This document shows, one piece after another, positions 1 through 7,855 of a stretch of DNA of 64,000 nucleotides. The DNA is from Alphaproteobacteria bacterium (GTDB lineage Bacteria; Pseudomonadota; Alphaproteobacteria; Bin95): the NCBI GenBank assembly GCA_020638555.1, contig JACKII010000001.1, forward strand, positions 1,116,001 through 1,180,000, written 5' to 3'. Each line of letters opens with the position of its first letter. Position 1 is the first letter of the stretch. Position numbers and translations under genes: made by a program. Under the pieces are notes generated by a model that ran no database searches, had not been told where the DNA came from, and saw nothing but the letters and a program-made list of their open reading frames with translations.

Positions 1-46
1 CGCCGATCCGCCGGGGCGGTCACGCGCGCACCCTGCCCCGACTCTC

Positions 47-154
47 CCGGACGGTGCAGAGCGCCGATCCGGGATCTCCGCCCGAGTTGACTCCCCTTGC
101 CGCCGGCGGCAAGGCCGGAGATCCCGGCCCTCCGCTTCGCTCCGGCCGGGAAAG
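47..154. repeat. Composite GC-rich intergenic repeat at window start
   Basis: Non-coding stretch downstream of the first gene. It carries a 27-base module (47-73) beginning ccggacggtgcagagc and ending ccggg. The same module recurs, in either orientation, near 6966, 44660, 50798, 50942 and 57008. It is followed by a perfect 20-base palindrome at 95-114 and by a second module at 115-154 (ggagatcccggcc ... ggccgggaaagc), which recurs near 9236 and 50850. The rest of 1-210 shows no gene. It may act as a terminator or be a REP-like element; this is inferred from its position only. Confidence 0.6.
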
Positions 155-210
155 CGCAAAGGGGGCACGGGCGATCTGGGAGGCGCATTCTGCCAAGGCG
201 GCCGCCGCGA

Positions 211-1560
211 TCAGCCGCCTCGCACCCGCCGGGCCGCCTGCCTGGCCAGTTCGCCGGAAAGGCCGGTATAGGCCGCGGGGTCGAGCATGGCGGCGATCTG
301 CTCCGGCGTCAGATGCCCGGTCACGCGCGGATCGGCGGCCAGGGCCGCGTCGAAACTCTGGCCGCCGGAGATGGCGGCTTCGGCGGCGTCGTAGATGACG
401 TCGTGCGCCTCCTGCCGGCCGATATGCCGGGCGAGGTCCAGCATCAGCGCCTCGGCCATGATCAGGCCGCCGCCCAGATTCAGGTTGGCGCGCATCCGGG
501 CCGGGTCCAGGTCCAGGCCGCGCATGATCTCGCGGAGCCGCACCAGAATGTCGCCGGTGGCGATGCAGGCGCGGTTCATGGCGTCCCGCATCATGACCGA
601 GTTGGTGCGGTCCGCCTCGTGCTCGATCTGCGCCGCCTCCAGCGCCAGCGGCACGGTCGCGCGCACCTGCGAAGCGTAGGCGATGATGTCCTGGGCCAGG
701 ATCGGGTTGCGCTTTTGCGGCATGGTCGACGAGCCGACCGTGCCCGGCGGCACGGGCTCGCGCGCCTCGCCGTATTCGGTGCGCATCAATTGATAGCATT
801 CGCGCCCGATCATGCCGCCGACCGCGGCCAGCAGGCCCAGATGGGCGATGTATTCGGCCTGGTAATCCACCAGCGCCCGGCTCGGTACGGTCATCGGCGT
901 CAGGCCCAGCAGTTCGCTCATCTTCGCCTGCAACGCCAACCCCTGGTCGCCGAACGAGGCCAGCGAGCCCGCGGCACCGCCCAGCATGCCGACAAAGACC
1001 CGCTTTTCGCTCTCGACCAGCCGTTCCTTGCTGCGCATCAGGCCGTCGATCCAGCCCGCCACTTTCAGGCCGAAGGTGATCGGCACCGCGTGCTGGCCGT
1101 GGGTGCGTCCGGCCATGACCATGTCGGCGGAGCGCTCGGCAATCGCGGCCATCGCCGCCAGCGTGTCGTCGATCAGGCGAAGGAAGATCGCGTGCGCCTT
1201 CCGCAATTGCAGCGTATCGCCGGTGCGGACGATATTCTCGGTGGTGGCGCCCCAGTGGACATAGCCGCCGGCGGGCTCGCCGCAGAGCCGCGCCAGCTCC
1301 CACACCAACGGCACGATGGTGTGGCCGGTGCGGCGGAAGCCTTCGGCGACCCGCTCCCGGTCGAACAGCGTCAGGTCGGCCTTGGCGGCGATGACCGGCG
1401 CGACGTCGGCCGGGATCATGCCGATGGCGGCCTGGGCCCGGGCCAGCGCGGCTTCCACGTCCATCCAGGCCTGCCAGCGGGCCTCGGTGGTGAACAGGGC
1501 GCGGATGCCGGCCTCGGGCAGGCGGGCGGCGGTGGGAGAATGGGCAGTGGCGTCGGACAT
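211..1560 (-). CDS. Lyase of the aspartase/fumarase superfamily (adenylosuccinate lyase or carboxymuconate cycloisomerase-like)
   Basis: A 449-residue soluble lyase of the superfamily that eliminates fumarate or cycloisomerises dicarboxylates. All three signature regions are visible: HWGATTEN near residues 102-109, GRTHGQHAVP at 151-160 (catalytic histidine region) and the mobile loop GSSTMPQKRNP at 276-286. The length fits carboxymuconate cycloisomerase or PurB-like proteins. An essential purB is less likely because no purine genes are nearby. The start at 1560 is chosen because the N-terminal helix region begins there. The same frame stays open further upstream, but only by overlapping the next gene in another frame. 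It is transcribed alone, about 120 bases downstream of a SYLF gene. Substrate is unassigned; 3-carboxy-cis,cis-muconate or a related dicarboxylate is a reasonable guess. Confidence 0.85.
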   Translation of the reverse strand: MSDATAHSPTAARLPEAGIRALFTTEARWQAWMDVEAALARAQAAIGMIPADVAPVIAAKADLTLFDRERVAEGFRRTGHTIVPLVWELARLCGEPAGGYVHWGATTENIVRTGDTLQLRKAHAIFLRLIDDTLAAMAAIAERSADMVMAGRTHGQHAVPITFGLKVAGWIDGLMRSKERLVESEKRVFVGMLGGAAGSLASFGDQGLALQAKMSELLGLTPMTVPSRALVDYQAEYIAHLGLLAAVGGMIGRECYQLMRTEYGEAREPVPPGTVGSSTMPQKRNPILAQDIIAYASQVRATVPLALEAAQIEHEADRTNSVMMRDAMNRACIATGDILVRLREIMRGLDLDPARMRANLNLGGGLIMAEALMLDLARHIGRQEAHDVIYDAAEAAISGGQSFDAALAADPRVTGHLTPEQIAAMLDPAAYTGLSGELARQAARRVRGG

Positions 1561-1679
1561 GGCGGGCAGTTTCCTCGTATGGGATGGTTGCCGCCAGTCT
1601 AGCCCAGCCCGTGTGCAACGCCCAGCCACCGCCCTTGAGCCCCATTGAGCCCGCCAGTCGGCCGGCGGTCGACTCTTGG

Positions 1680-2279
1680 TCAGTCGCCGGTCAGGCCCTG
1701 GGTGATCTTGGTGCCTTCGATGCCGGCGCCGGCAAACGCCCCTTTTTCGTTCACGAAGAAATAGACGACGCCGCTTTCCAGCGTGGTCGTGGTGAACTTC
1801 TTCGCAAAGGCGGCGTCTCCCGCCACCAGCGTCGGCCCGACGCCCAATTCCCAGCCATCGGTGCGTTTGACATAATCGACCGAGTCCTGATCCATCAGGA
1901 ACAGGATATAGCCGAAGCGCGCAACGCCGGCCTGAAGGCCGAACGACGCCGCGACCGAGGTGTAATAGCTGTCGACCTTGCCATCCACCCGCAACACGCC
2001 CGAGCCCACCGCGCCGCCGACCAGCAGGCCGGCCTTGTAGATCTCCGGAAAGATCAGGACGCCCTTGGCCGCCTCCGCGATCTTTTTCGATTCCGGGATC
2101 GACCGGAACAGGTCCGCCAGCGCGGTGTCGGCCTTGGCATCGACCTCCGCCTTCGTCACCGCCGACGCGGGCGGCGCCAGCGCAGCGGCGAACAGAACGA
2201 CCAGCGCGAACAGCATGGCGAGAGCGCCGCCCGTCGGCCGTGCCCCGGCCTTCGCCACACCCGAGTGATTGTGCATCAT
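1680..2279 (-). CDS. SYLF (Ysc84-type) lipid-binding domain protein, exported
   Basis: A 199-residue protein with an N-terminal signal peptide (hydrophobic LAMLFALVVLFAAALA, cleavage probably after APPASA near residue 40). A single SYLF/Ysc84 domain fills the rest: AKGVLIFPEIYKAGLLVGG, then GFGLQAG-like and FGYILFLM segments and a C-terminal GAFAGAGIEG. The domain binds phosphoinositides in eukaryotes. In bacteria it is found in periplasmic or outer-membrane-associated proteins of unknown role. The second methionine (2276) is an equally possible start. It has no lipobox cysteine, so it is probably a soluble periplasmic protein. It stands alone, without an operon partner. Confidence 0.85.
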   Translation of the reverse strand: MMHNHSGVAKAGARPTGGALAMLFALVVLFAAALAPPASAVTKAEVDAKADTALADLFRSIPESKKIAEAAKGVLIFPEIYKAGLLVGGAVGSGVLRVDGKVDSYYTSVAASFGLQAGVARFGYILFLMDQDSVDYVKRTDGWELGVGPTLVAGDAAFAKKFTTTTLESGVVYFFVNEKGAFAGAGIEGTKITQGLTGD

Positions 2280-2382
2280 GAGTCCGAACCTCTATCAGAG
2301 TGGGGTCGTATCGTACCATGATGCCGATGATGCGCCACCGGTTTCGTGTTGTCCGTTCGGTGCAGGGGTGCCGGCCCCGGCC

Positions 2383-3195
2383 TCAGAGCACCGGGCCGGC
2401 GACGGTGACACGGATGGTGCCGAGCGGCCCGAAATCCGCCACCACATGGTCGCCCGGCTCGATCTCCAGCGGCGGCACCGCCGTGCCGGTGGTGACCAGT
2501 TCGCCCGCCTTCACGCCCATGCCGAGCCCCGAGACCTCGTTCACCAGCCAGGCGAGCGCCACGCGCGGGTCGCCCAGCACATTGCCGCCGGACCCGTCGC
2601 GCTCGTAACGGCCCTGCACCCGGCCCCGGACCGGATGACGGGAGAGGTCCAGCGACCGCCAGTCCGCCCGCACCGGCTTGCCGACCACCAGGTCGCGGGC
2701 GCAGGCCGCCTCCGCGATCAGCGACGGGCCGCCGGCTTCCGCGAAGCGGGCGAAGCGCGAGTCCGGCAGTTCGATCGCCAGATGCAGGTCCGCGACCGCG
2801 GCCATCACCTCGTCGACCGCATAGGGCTCGGCACGGGGCGGCAGGTCCCGGGCGAAGCGGAAGGCGAATTCCGGTTCGGCGACGCGCATATGGTTGTGGG
2901 CGATGGAAACCGTGGCGCCGTCGGGATGCAGGAACTCCGCCAGCAACCGCCCGGCAAGCGGCCCGTCGACGCCGATATGCTGCTGGCCGGCGGTGCTGGT
3001 CGCCGCGATCTTCCAGCCCGCGGGCGGCTTCGGCGAGCGTTGCAGCACATGCGCCTGGATCGCATAGCCCTCGGCCCGGGACGTGGGTTTCAGGTCCGCG
3101 GGCAGGCCGTCCATGACCGTGCCCTGCTGCCAGTGCTGCCAGATGCACGCGAAGGCTTGAGCGGTGTCGGTGTCGGGGTCGGTGTCGATGGCCAT
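2383..3195 (-). CDS. 2-keto-4-pentenoate hydratase / fumarylacetoacetase-family hydratase
   Basis: A 270-residue protein of the MhpD/DmpE/HpcG hydratase family, which adds water to 2-hydroxy-dienoates in meta-cleavage pathways using Mg2+ or Mn2+. Family marks include GWKIAATS near residues 60-67, the metal-ligand region AEPEFAF (E107, E109) and the C-terminal VTTGTAV ... IEPGDHVVADF segment. It lies 4 bases downstream of the CoA-transferase gene and is probably co-transcribed with it. Members in such operons are often oxaloacetate or keto-acid hydratases/decarboxylases of unknown substrate, so the aromatic substrate is not proven. No ring-cleavage dioxygenase lies nearby. Confidence 0.87.
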   Translation of the reverse strand: MAIDTDPDTDTAQAFACIWQHWQQGTVMDGLPADLKPTSRAEGYAIQAHVLQRSPKPPAGWKIAATSTAGQQHIGVDGPLAGRLLAEFLHPDGATVSIAHNHMRVAEPEFAFRFARDLPPRAEPYAVDEVMAAVADLHLAIELPDSRFARFAEAGGPSLIAEAACARDLVVGKPVRADWRSLDLSRHPVRGRVQGRYERDGSGGNVLGDPRVALAWLVNEVSGLGMGVKAGELVTTGTAVPPLEIEPGDHVVADFGPLGTIRVTVAGPVL

Positions 3196-3199
3196 GGCC

Positions 3200-4432
3200 T
3201 CAGCCCTTGCCCGGCGCCGGACCGGCCTGGCTGCTGGCGCCGGCGGCGATCAGCGCCTGGATGTCCGCATCGGAAAGCCCGGCCTCGCGCAGGATTTCCT
3301 CCGAATGCTCGCCGAGCCGCGGCGCGTGGCGGGTCAGGCCGCCGGGGGTTTTGGAGAAGGTCACCGGCACCTTGATGTGGCGCACCGTGCCCTCGCTCGG
3401 GTGTTCGTCGACCGGGAACATGCCGACGGCGGTCAGGTGCGGGTCGTGGAACAGGTCTTCCGGCGTGTTCATCGGCGCCGACGGCACGTCCGCCTTTTCC
3501 AGCACCTCCAGCCATTCCGCGGTGGTGCGCGTCGGCATGATCTCGGCCAGATGCCGGTAAAGCTCGCCGATATTCTGGGTTCGGCCCGGCATGGTGTGGA
3601 AGCGCTCGTCCGCGGCCAGGTCCGGCCGGCCGGCCAGTTCGAAGAAGGCCAGCCAGTGCTTGGTCGAATAGGGCATCATGCAGATATAGCCGTCCGCGGT
3701 CTTGTGCGGCCGGCGATAGGGCGACAGCAGGCGCACATAGCCGGCCTCGCCCACCGGCGGCTCGAAGAACCGGCCCTGCATGTGCTCGTTGATGATGAAG
3801 CTGGAAAACGTCTCGAACATGGGCACGTCGATGCGCTGGCCCTCGCCCGTGCGCTCGCGGTGGAACAGGCCCATGCAGATCGAGTAGAGCGCGAACAGGC
3901 CGCTGGTCTTGTCCGCCAGCACGCTGGGCGCATAGCGCGGCTCGCCGGTCACCTTGCCGGTCAGCGCCGCCAGGCCGGACAGGCCCTGGATCAGGTCGTC
4001 ATAGGCCGGCTTGTCGGCATAGGGGCCGGTCGGGCCGAAGCCGATGGCGTTGCAATAGACGATGTCTGGCCGGGCCTTGACGATGTCCTCATAGGCGATG
4101 CCGAGCCGGGCGGCCGCCTTGGGCCGCATGTTGTGGATGAACACATCCGCGGTCTCGCACAGCTTGTAGAGCGCCTGGCGGGCCGCGTCGTTTTTCAGGT
4201 CCAGTACGACCGAGCGCTTGTTGCGCCCTTTCACCATGAAGGCCGCCGACATGCTGGGATGGCGGTTGTCGCCGACCTGGCGCGAGATATCGCCTTCCGG
4301 CCCTTCCACCTTCATCACGTCGGCGCCCATTTCGCCCAGGATCTGGGTGCAATAGGGGCCGAACATGACGGTGGTCAGGTCGATGACGCGGACCCCGGAC
4401 ATGGGGCCTTTGGGGGGAGGGGAGGCGGACAT
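3200..4432 (-). CDS. CaiB/BaiF family (class III) CoA-transferase
   Basis: A 410-residue family III CoA-transferase, which moves CoA between carboxylic acids through an aspartyl-CoA thioester. It shows the N-terminal RVIDLTTVMFGPYCTQIL block (residues 15-32), the MGADVMKVEGP segment and the conserved catalytic aspartate region VLADKTSG (D174), followed by GEGQRIDVPMFE. Start 4432 (MSASPPP) was chosen. An alternative methionine at 4402 has a slightly better AAAGG Shine-Dalgarno. It is first gene of a two-gene unit with the hydratase (gap 4 bases) and diverges from the thioesterase gene. Together with the hydratase it suggests activation of a dicarboxylic or hydroxy acid; the exact acid is unknown. 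Confidence 0.9.
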   Translation of the reverse strand: MSASPPPKGPMSGVRVIDLTTVMFGPYCTQILGEMGADVMKVEGPEGDISRQVGDNRHPSMSAAFMVKGRNKRSVVLDLKNDAARQALYKLCETADVFIHNMRPKAAARLGIAYEDIVKARPDIVYCNAIGFGPTGPYADKPAYDDLIQGLSGLAALTGKVTGEPRYAPSVLADKTSGLFALYSICMGLFHRERTGEGQRIDVPMFETFSSFIINEHMQGRFFEPPVGEAGYVRLLSPYRRPHKTADGYICMMPYSTKHWLAFFELAGRPDLAADERFHTMPGRTQNIGELYRHLAEIMPTRTTAEWLEVLEKADVPSAPMNTPEDLFHDPHLTAVGMFPVDEHPSEGTVRHIKVPVTFSKTPGGLTRHAPRLGEHSEEILREAGLSDADIQALIAAGASSQAGPAPGKG

Positions 4433-4649
4433 GGGCAGGCACCGAAAGCGGAGGGGACGTGCCTCCTTAGTAGCACAGTCTTGCGCCCGTGAACCAATCG
4501 CGGATATTTCGCCCCACCGACCGGCGCCGCGCTCCGACGCATCCGCCTTTGGTGCGCCTGTCTCCGCAACCGCCCGGTGCGATAGACTGAACCGAGCCGG
4601 CCCGGCCGCCATTGCCATCCCTCCCAACCGAAACCCAGGATTGAACGAA

Positions 4650-5045
4650 ATGGGCGAGACCGCCGAGACGCCGCACGGCGAACTGACCATCCGCACGGTC
4701 GCCATGCCGGCCGACGCCAACCCCAACGGCGATATCTTCGGCGGCTGGGTGCTGTCGCAGATGGATATCGCCGGCGGCATTGCGGCGGGCCACCGCGCGC
4801 AGGGCCGGGTGACGACCGCCGCCATCGACGCCATGAGCTTTATCCGCCCCGTCTATGTGGGCGATGTCATGTGTGTCTATGCGGCGGTGGAAAAGACCGG
4901 ACGGACCTCGCTCACCATCCGGCTGGAGGCGTGGGCGCTGCGCAATCAACTGGGCGCGCGGGTGAAGGTCACCGAGGGCCGGTTCATCTTCGTCGCCATC
5001 GACGACGACGGCAAACCCCGGCCCTTGCCGCCCACCGCGCCATAG
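4650..5045 (+). CDS. YciA-type acyl-CoA thioesterase (hotdog fold)
   Basis: A 131-residue single-domain hotdog thioesterase that hydrolyses short- to medium-chain acyl-CoAs in the cytoplasm. The motif ADANPNGDIFGGW at residues 21-33 is the YciA/BACH signature, with the asparagine and aspartate of the active site. MSFIRPVYVGDVMCVYA follows, as expected. The ATG at 4650 has AGGA 9 bases upstream, and the frame upstream has no better start. It is divergent from the CoA-transferase gene (217-base spacer) and probably monocistronic. Such enzymes keep free CoA available when acyl-CoA pools build up, which fits the acyl-CoA metabolism elsewhere in the window. Confidence 0.9.
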   Translation: MGETAETPHGELTIRTVAMPADANPNGDIFGGWVLSQMDIAGGIAAGHRAQGRVTTAAIDAMSFIRPVYVGDVMCVYAAVEKTGRTSLTIRLEAWALRNQLGARVKVTEGRFIFVAIDDDGKPRPLPPTAP

Positions 5046-5120
5046 CCCCCATTGCCCTTTGCGCAATTCCGGGGATGATAGCGGTCTCCCGTCAATCGTA
5101 CGCACGTGTCGATTGCGCCC

Positions 5121-5180
5121 CTGCCAACAAGACCCGTGCCCACAAGGCCCGTGCCCACAAGGCCCATGCCAACAAGGATC
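5121..5180 (+). repeat. Four-copy 15-base tandem repeat in the nitroreductase leader
   Basis: Four consecutive 15-base units (5121-5135, 5136-5150, 5151-5165, 5166-5180). Units two and three are identical (gtgcccacaaggccc); the outer two differ at a few positions. The last unit supplies the AAGGA Shine-Dalgarno (5174-5178) for the ATG at 5188. The array lies in the 5' leader, not in the coding frame. Copy-number change by slippage could alter translation; that is inference. Confidence 0.85.
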
Positions 5181-5187
5181 GACCGCC

Positions 5188-5763
5188 ATGGATGCCCTGA
5201 CCCTGCTGAAAGAGCGCTCCTCGACCCTGCCGCGTTTCATGTCCGAACCGGGGCCGAGCGATGCCGACCTGGCCGAGATGTTCGAGGCCGCCACCCGCGT
5301 ACCGGATCACGGTTTGATCCGGCCGTGGCGCTTCGTGGTGCTGCGCGGCGACGACCGCGCCCGGATGGGCGATGTGTTCGCCGATGCGCTGAAGGCCCGC
5401 AAGCCGGATGCCGACGAAGAGGCGCTGCAAGCCGAACGCGGCCGCGCCCTGCGCTCGCCGGTGGTGGTGGTGGTGCTGGCCCGCACCAAGGCGCACCCGA
5501 AAGTGCCGCAGGTGGAACAGGTGGTCTCGGCCGGGCAGGCCGCGCTCACCCTGCAACTGGCGGCCCAGGCCAAGGGCTTCGGCAGTGTCATGCTGACCGG
5601 CGACAACGCCTACGATCCGCAGGTGAAAGCCTTTTTCGGCCTGAAAGAGGACGATGCCATTGTCGCCTTCCTCTATCTGGGCACGCCCGCGGACAAGGTG
5701 CCGGGCAAGCAGCGGCCGGACCCGGCCAAATATGTCGAAGCCTTCGGCGCCAACGCCGGCTAG
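5188..5763 (+). CDS. Nitroreductase family protein (YdjA-like)
   Basis: A 191-residue FMN-dependent nitroreductase, most like the short YdjA group: MDALTLLKERSS at the start, then AATRVPDHGLIRPWRFVVLRG (residues 35-55), where YdjA has the equivalent PDH ... PWRF block. The C-terminal part has GFGSVMLTG and the terminal KYVEAFG. These enzymes are dimeric NAD(P)H oxidoreductases of poorly known physiological substrate. The start at 5188 is fixed by AAGGA 9 bases upstream; upstream in-frame sequence is the 15-base tandem repeat. It is followed after 36 bases by the DUF454 gene and may be co-transcribed with it. Confidence 0.9.
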   Translation: MDALTLLKERSSTLPRFMSEPGPSDADLAEMFEAATRVPDHGLIRPWRFVVLRGDDRARMGDVFADALKARKPDADEEALQAERGRALRSPVVVVVLARTKAHPKVPQVEQVVSAGQAALTLQLAAQAKGFGSVMLTGDNAYDPQVKAFFGLKEDDAIVAFLYLGTPADKVPGKQRPDPAKYVEAFGANAG

Positions 5764-5799
5764 ACGGCGCGGCGGGCGGACGGAACGCGTGTCCCCATC

Positions 5800-6198
5800 A
5801 TGAACCGACCTCTCTCCGCCCCGGCCCGCTGGGCGTTGATCGCCCTCGGCTGGACGGCGGTCGGGCTGGCCGCCCTCGGCGTGCTGCTGCCGCTGCTGCC
5901 GACCACGCCCTTCCTGCTGGTTGCCGCCTGGGCGTTCGGCCGGTCGAGCGAGCGCTTCCACAACTGGTTGCACCGCAATCGCTGGTTCGGCCCGCTGATC
6001 CGCGACTGGCAACAGCACGGCGCCATTCCGCTTTGGGCCAAGATCATGGCCGTCACCTTCATGGCGCTGGCCATGATCGGCCTCGTGCAACGCAACGCCC
6101 TGCCTGTCTGGGCCATGATCCTGATCGGAGCCGGTCTGGCCGCGGTCTCGGTCTGGATCACCACCCGACCCAGCCCCCGGAGAGACCCCGACCGATGA
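5800..6198 (+). CDS. DUF454 (YbaN-like) inner-membrane protein
   Basis: A 132-residue membrane protein with the DUF454 pattern: GWTAVGLAALGVLLPLLPTTPFLLVAAWAFGRSSER near the N terminus and RFHNWLHRNRWFGPLIRDW in the middle. The family function is unknown. Three hydrophobic segments are visible (about residues 10-50, 80-98, 101-120). Its stop overlaps the start of the next gene by four bases (ATGA), indicating translational coupling with the HAD hydrolase. Confidence 0.9.
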   Translation: MNRPLSAPARWALIALGWTAVGLAALGVLLPLLPTTPFLLVAAWAFGRSSERFHNWLHRNRWFGPLIRDWQQHGAIPLWAKIMAVTFMALAMIGLVQRNALPVWAMILIGAGLAAVSVWITTRPSPRRDPDR

Positions 6199-6857
6199 GC
6201 GAACTGCACCCCGACGTCGCCCCGCAACTGACCGACCTGGCCCTGGACCCGCACCGCCCGCTGCTGATTTCGGACGCGGACGAGGTGTTGTTCGATTTCA
6301 TGCGCGCCTTTGTCGGCTTCGTCGAGGAAAACGGCCATTACTACGACTGGAAGACGTTTGCGCTCACCGGCAATATCCGCCGGCCGCACGATCACTCCGC
6401 CCTGTCGCCGGCCGAGGTGCGCGACCTGATCAACACGTTTTTCGCCGAACGCACCGAGGCCATTCCGCCGGTGGCCGGCGCCGCCGCGGCGCTGGCGGCG
6501 CTGAGCCGCGACGGGGTGCAGGTGCTGGTGCTCTCCAACCTGCCGCTGGCGCAGCGGGCCGACCGGGCGCGGGCGCTGGCGCGGCACGGCATGGCCTATC
6601 CCATCGTCGCCAATGCCGGCCTGAAGGGCCCGACCGTGCGGGCGCTGGCAGGCCGGACCGGCGCCGCCACCGCCTTTGTCGACGATATCGGCCACCACCA
6701 CGAGAGCGTCGCCGAGCATGCCGAGGCCGTGCACCGGCTCCACTTTTCCAGCCATCCGCGTCTGCGCGCGCTCCAGGGCCATATCCCCACCGCCCACCAC
6801 CAGGCGGAGAGCTGGGCGGAGTTGGAGGCGGAATTGCGGGCGCGGTTGCTGGGGTAA
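6195..6857 (+). CDS. HAD-superfamily hydrolase
   Basis: A 220-residue haloacid-dehalogenase-fold hydrolase. Motif I is DADEV (nucleophilic aspartate near residue 29), motif II is VLVLSNLPL, the motif III lysine lies in GLKGPTV and motif IV is FVDDIGHH. The first motif DxDxV suits a phosphatase. A small helical cap is likely between motifs I and II, which contains FVEENGHYYDW. The substrate is unknown. It overlaps the DUF454 gene by four bases and ends before a convergent SDR gene, with a palindromic repeat element in the gap. Confidence 0.85.
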   Translation: MSELHPDVAPQLTDLALDPHRPLLISDADEVLFDFMRAFVGFVEENGHYYDWKTFALTGNIRRPHDHSALSPAEVRDLINTFFAERTEAIPPVAGAAAALAALSRDGVQVLVLSNLPLAQRADRARALARHGMAYPIVANAGLKGPTVRALAGRTGAATAFVDDIGHHHESVAEHAEAVHRLHFSSHPRLRALQGHIPTAHHQAESWAELEAELRARLLG

Positions 6858-6880
6858 CAGCAACGGTCGCGGCGGTTGTT

Positions 6881-6998
6881 GTACCCCGGAGGCGGCGGAG
6901 CCGTCATCCGGGGCCGCTGTATCTCGCGAACACAGGCGGCGACGGTGTTCGAAGGATGACGCCGGCCCCGGATCGGCGCTCCGCACCGTCCGGGGTAC
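6881..6998. repeat. 118-base palindromic intergenic element with 25-base core
   Basis: The gap between convergent genes contains a large nested palindrome. The outer arms gtaccccgga (6881-6890) and tccggggtac (6989-6998) are perfect. Inner arms atccggggc and gccccggat also match. The centre is cgaacac, 11 bases, gtgttcg at 6927-6951. The right flank (6966-6995) is the reverse-oriented X module seen at the window start. It could fold as a long hairpin and serve as a bidirectional terminator. Confidence 0.8.
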
Positions 6999-7006
6999 AG
7001 GCTCCG

Positions 7007-7798
7007 CTATTCCGGGTCGCGCCCGCCCTCGCTTTCGATCTTCTCGGCCAGGCGGCGCATGCCGCGCAGCCAGCGTTCCATATCGTTGGTCTTGCCTTCC
7101 ATCCACTTCTGGGCCAGGTCGTCGGTCAGGATCAGGAAGCGCTCGTCCTCGACCGCCTTGGCCACCATCTCCGCCACGTCCTCCGGCTCCTTGACCGGGC
7201 CGACGGCGTTGCGGGCGAAGGGCTTGCTCGGGTCGCCCAGCATCGGCGTGCGCACGCCGAGCGGCGCCAGCAGCGAGACGCGGATGCCCTGGTGGTGGTG
7301 CGTCACCGCCAGATACTCCGCCAGCCCCACCACCGCGTGCTTGGAGACGGTGTAGGGCAGGTTGCCGTTCGACATCAGAATACCGGCCATGCTGGCGGTG
7401 TGGATCAGATAGCCGGAGCCGCGTTCCAGCATGCCCGGCAGCACGGCGCGCACCGCATAGACATGGGCCATGACATTGACCTGCCAGTGATCCTCCCACA
7501 CCGAGAGCGGCGTGTTCAGAAGTTCGCGCCCGGAATTGATGCCGGCATTGTTGAACAACACGTCGACCGGGCCGAACCGCGCTTCCGCCGCTTTGACCAG
7601 GGCGTCGACCTCGTCCTCGCGGCCGACATCGCAGCCGATGCCGAGGCCGCCGAATTCGGCGGCCACCGCCTTGGCGCCGTCGCCGTTGCGGTCCGCCACC
7701 ACCACCTTGGCGCCGCGGGCCGCGAAATTGCGGCAACAGGCAGCGCCGATGCCCGACGCCCCGCCGGTGACGACGGTCACCTTGCCTTGCCAGTCCAT
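7007..7798 (-). CDS. Short-chain dehydrogenase/reductase (SDR)
   Basis: A 263-residue classical SDR with the NAD(P) motif TGGASGIG (residues 11-18), the NNAG motif (about 88-91), the active-site serine in TASMAG and the YTVSK catalytic tyrosine/lysine. The acidic residue after the second strand (VVVADRNGD) favours NAD+. It lies 57 bases downstream of the luciferase-like oxidoreductase gene on the same strand and is probably in one operon with it. The substrate is unassigned. Confidence 0.9.
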   Translation of the reverse strand: MDWQGKVTVVTGGASGIGAACCRNFAARGAKVVVADRNGDGAKAVAAEFGGLGIGCDVGREDEVDALVKAAEARFGPVDVLFNNAGINSGRELLNTPLSVWEDHWQVNVMAHVYAVRAVLPGMLERGSGYLIHTASMAGILMSNGNLPYTVSKHAVVGLAEYLAVTHHHQGIRVSLLAPLGVRTPMLGDPSKPFARNAVGPVKEPEDVAEMVAKAVEDERFLILTDDLAQKWMEGKTNDMERWLRGMRRLAEKIESEGGRDPE

Positions 7799-7855
7799 GG
7801 GTTGGTTCCTTCCTGCATTCTGGTTGTCGTTCCCCGCTTCCGACAGCGTGGCGGA

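Noticed and set aside
5121..5180. 15-base repeats as a protein-coding repeat domain
   Set aside because: The frames across the array start from unsupported codons; the nitroreductase start with a good ribosome binding site lies immediately after it.
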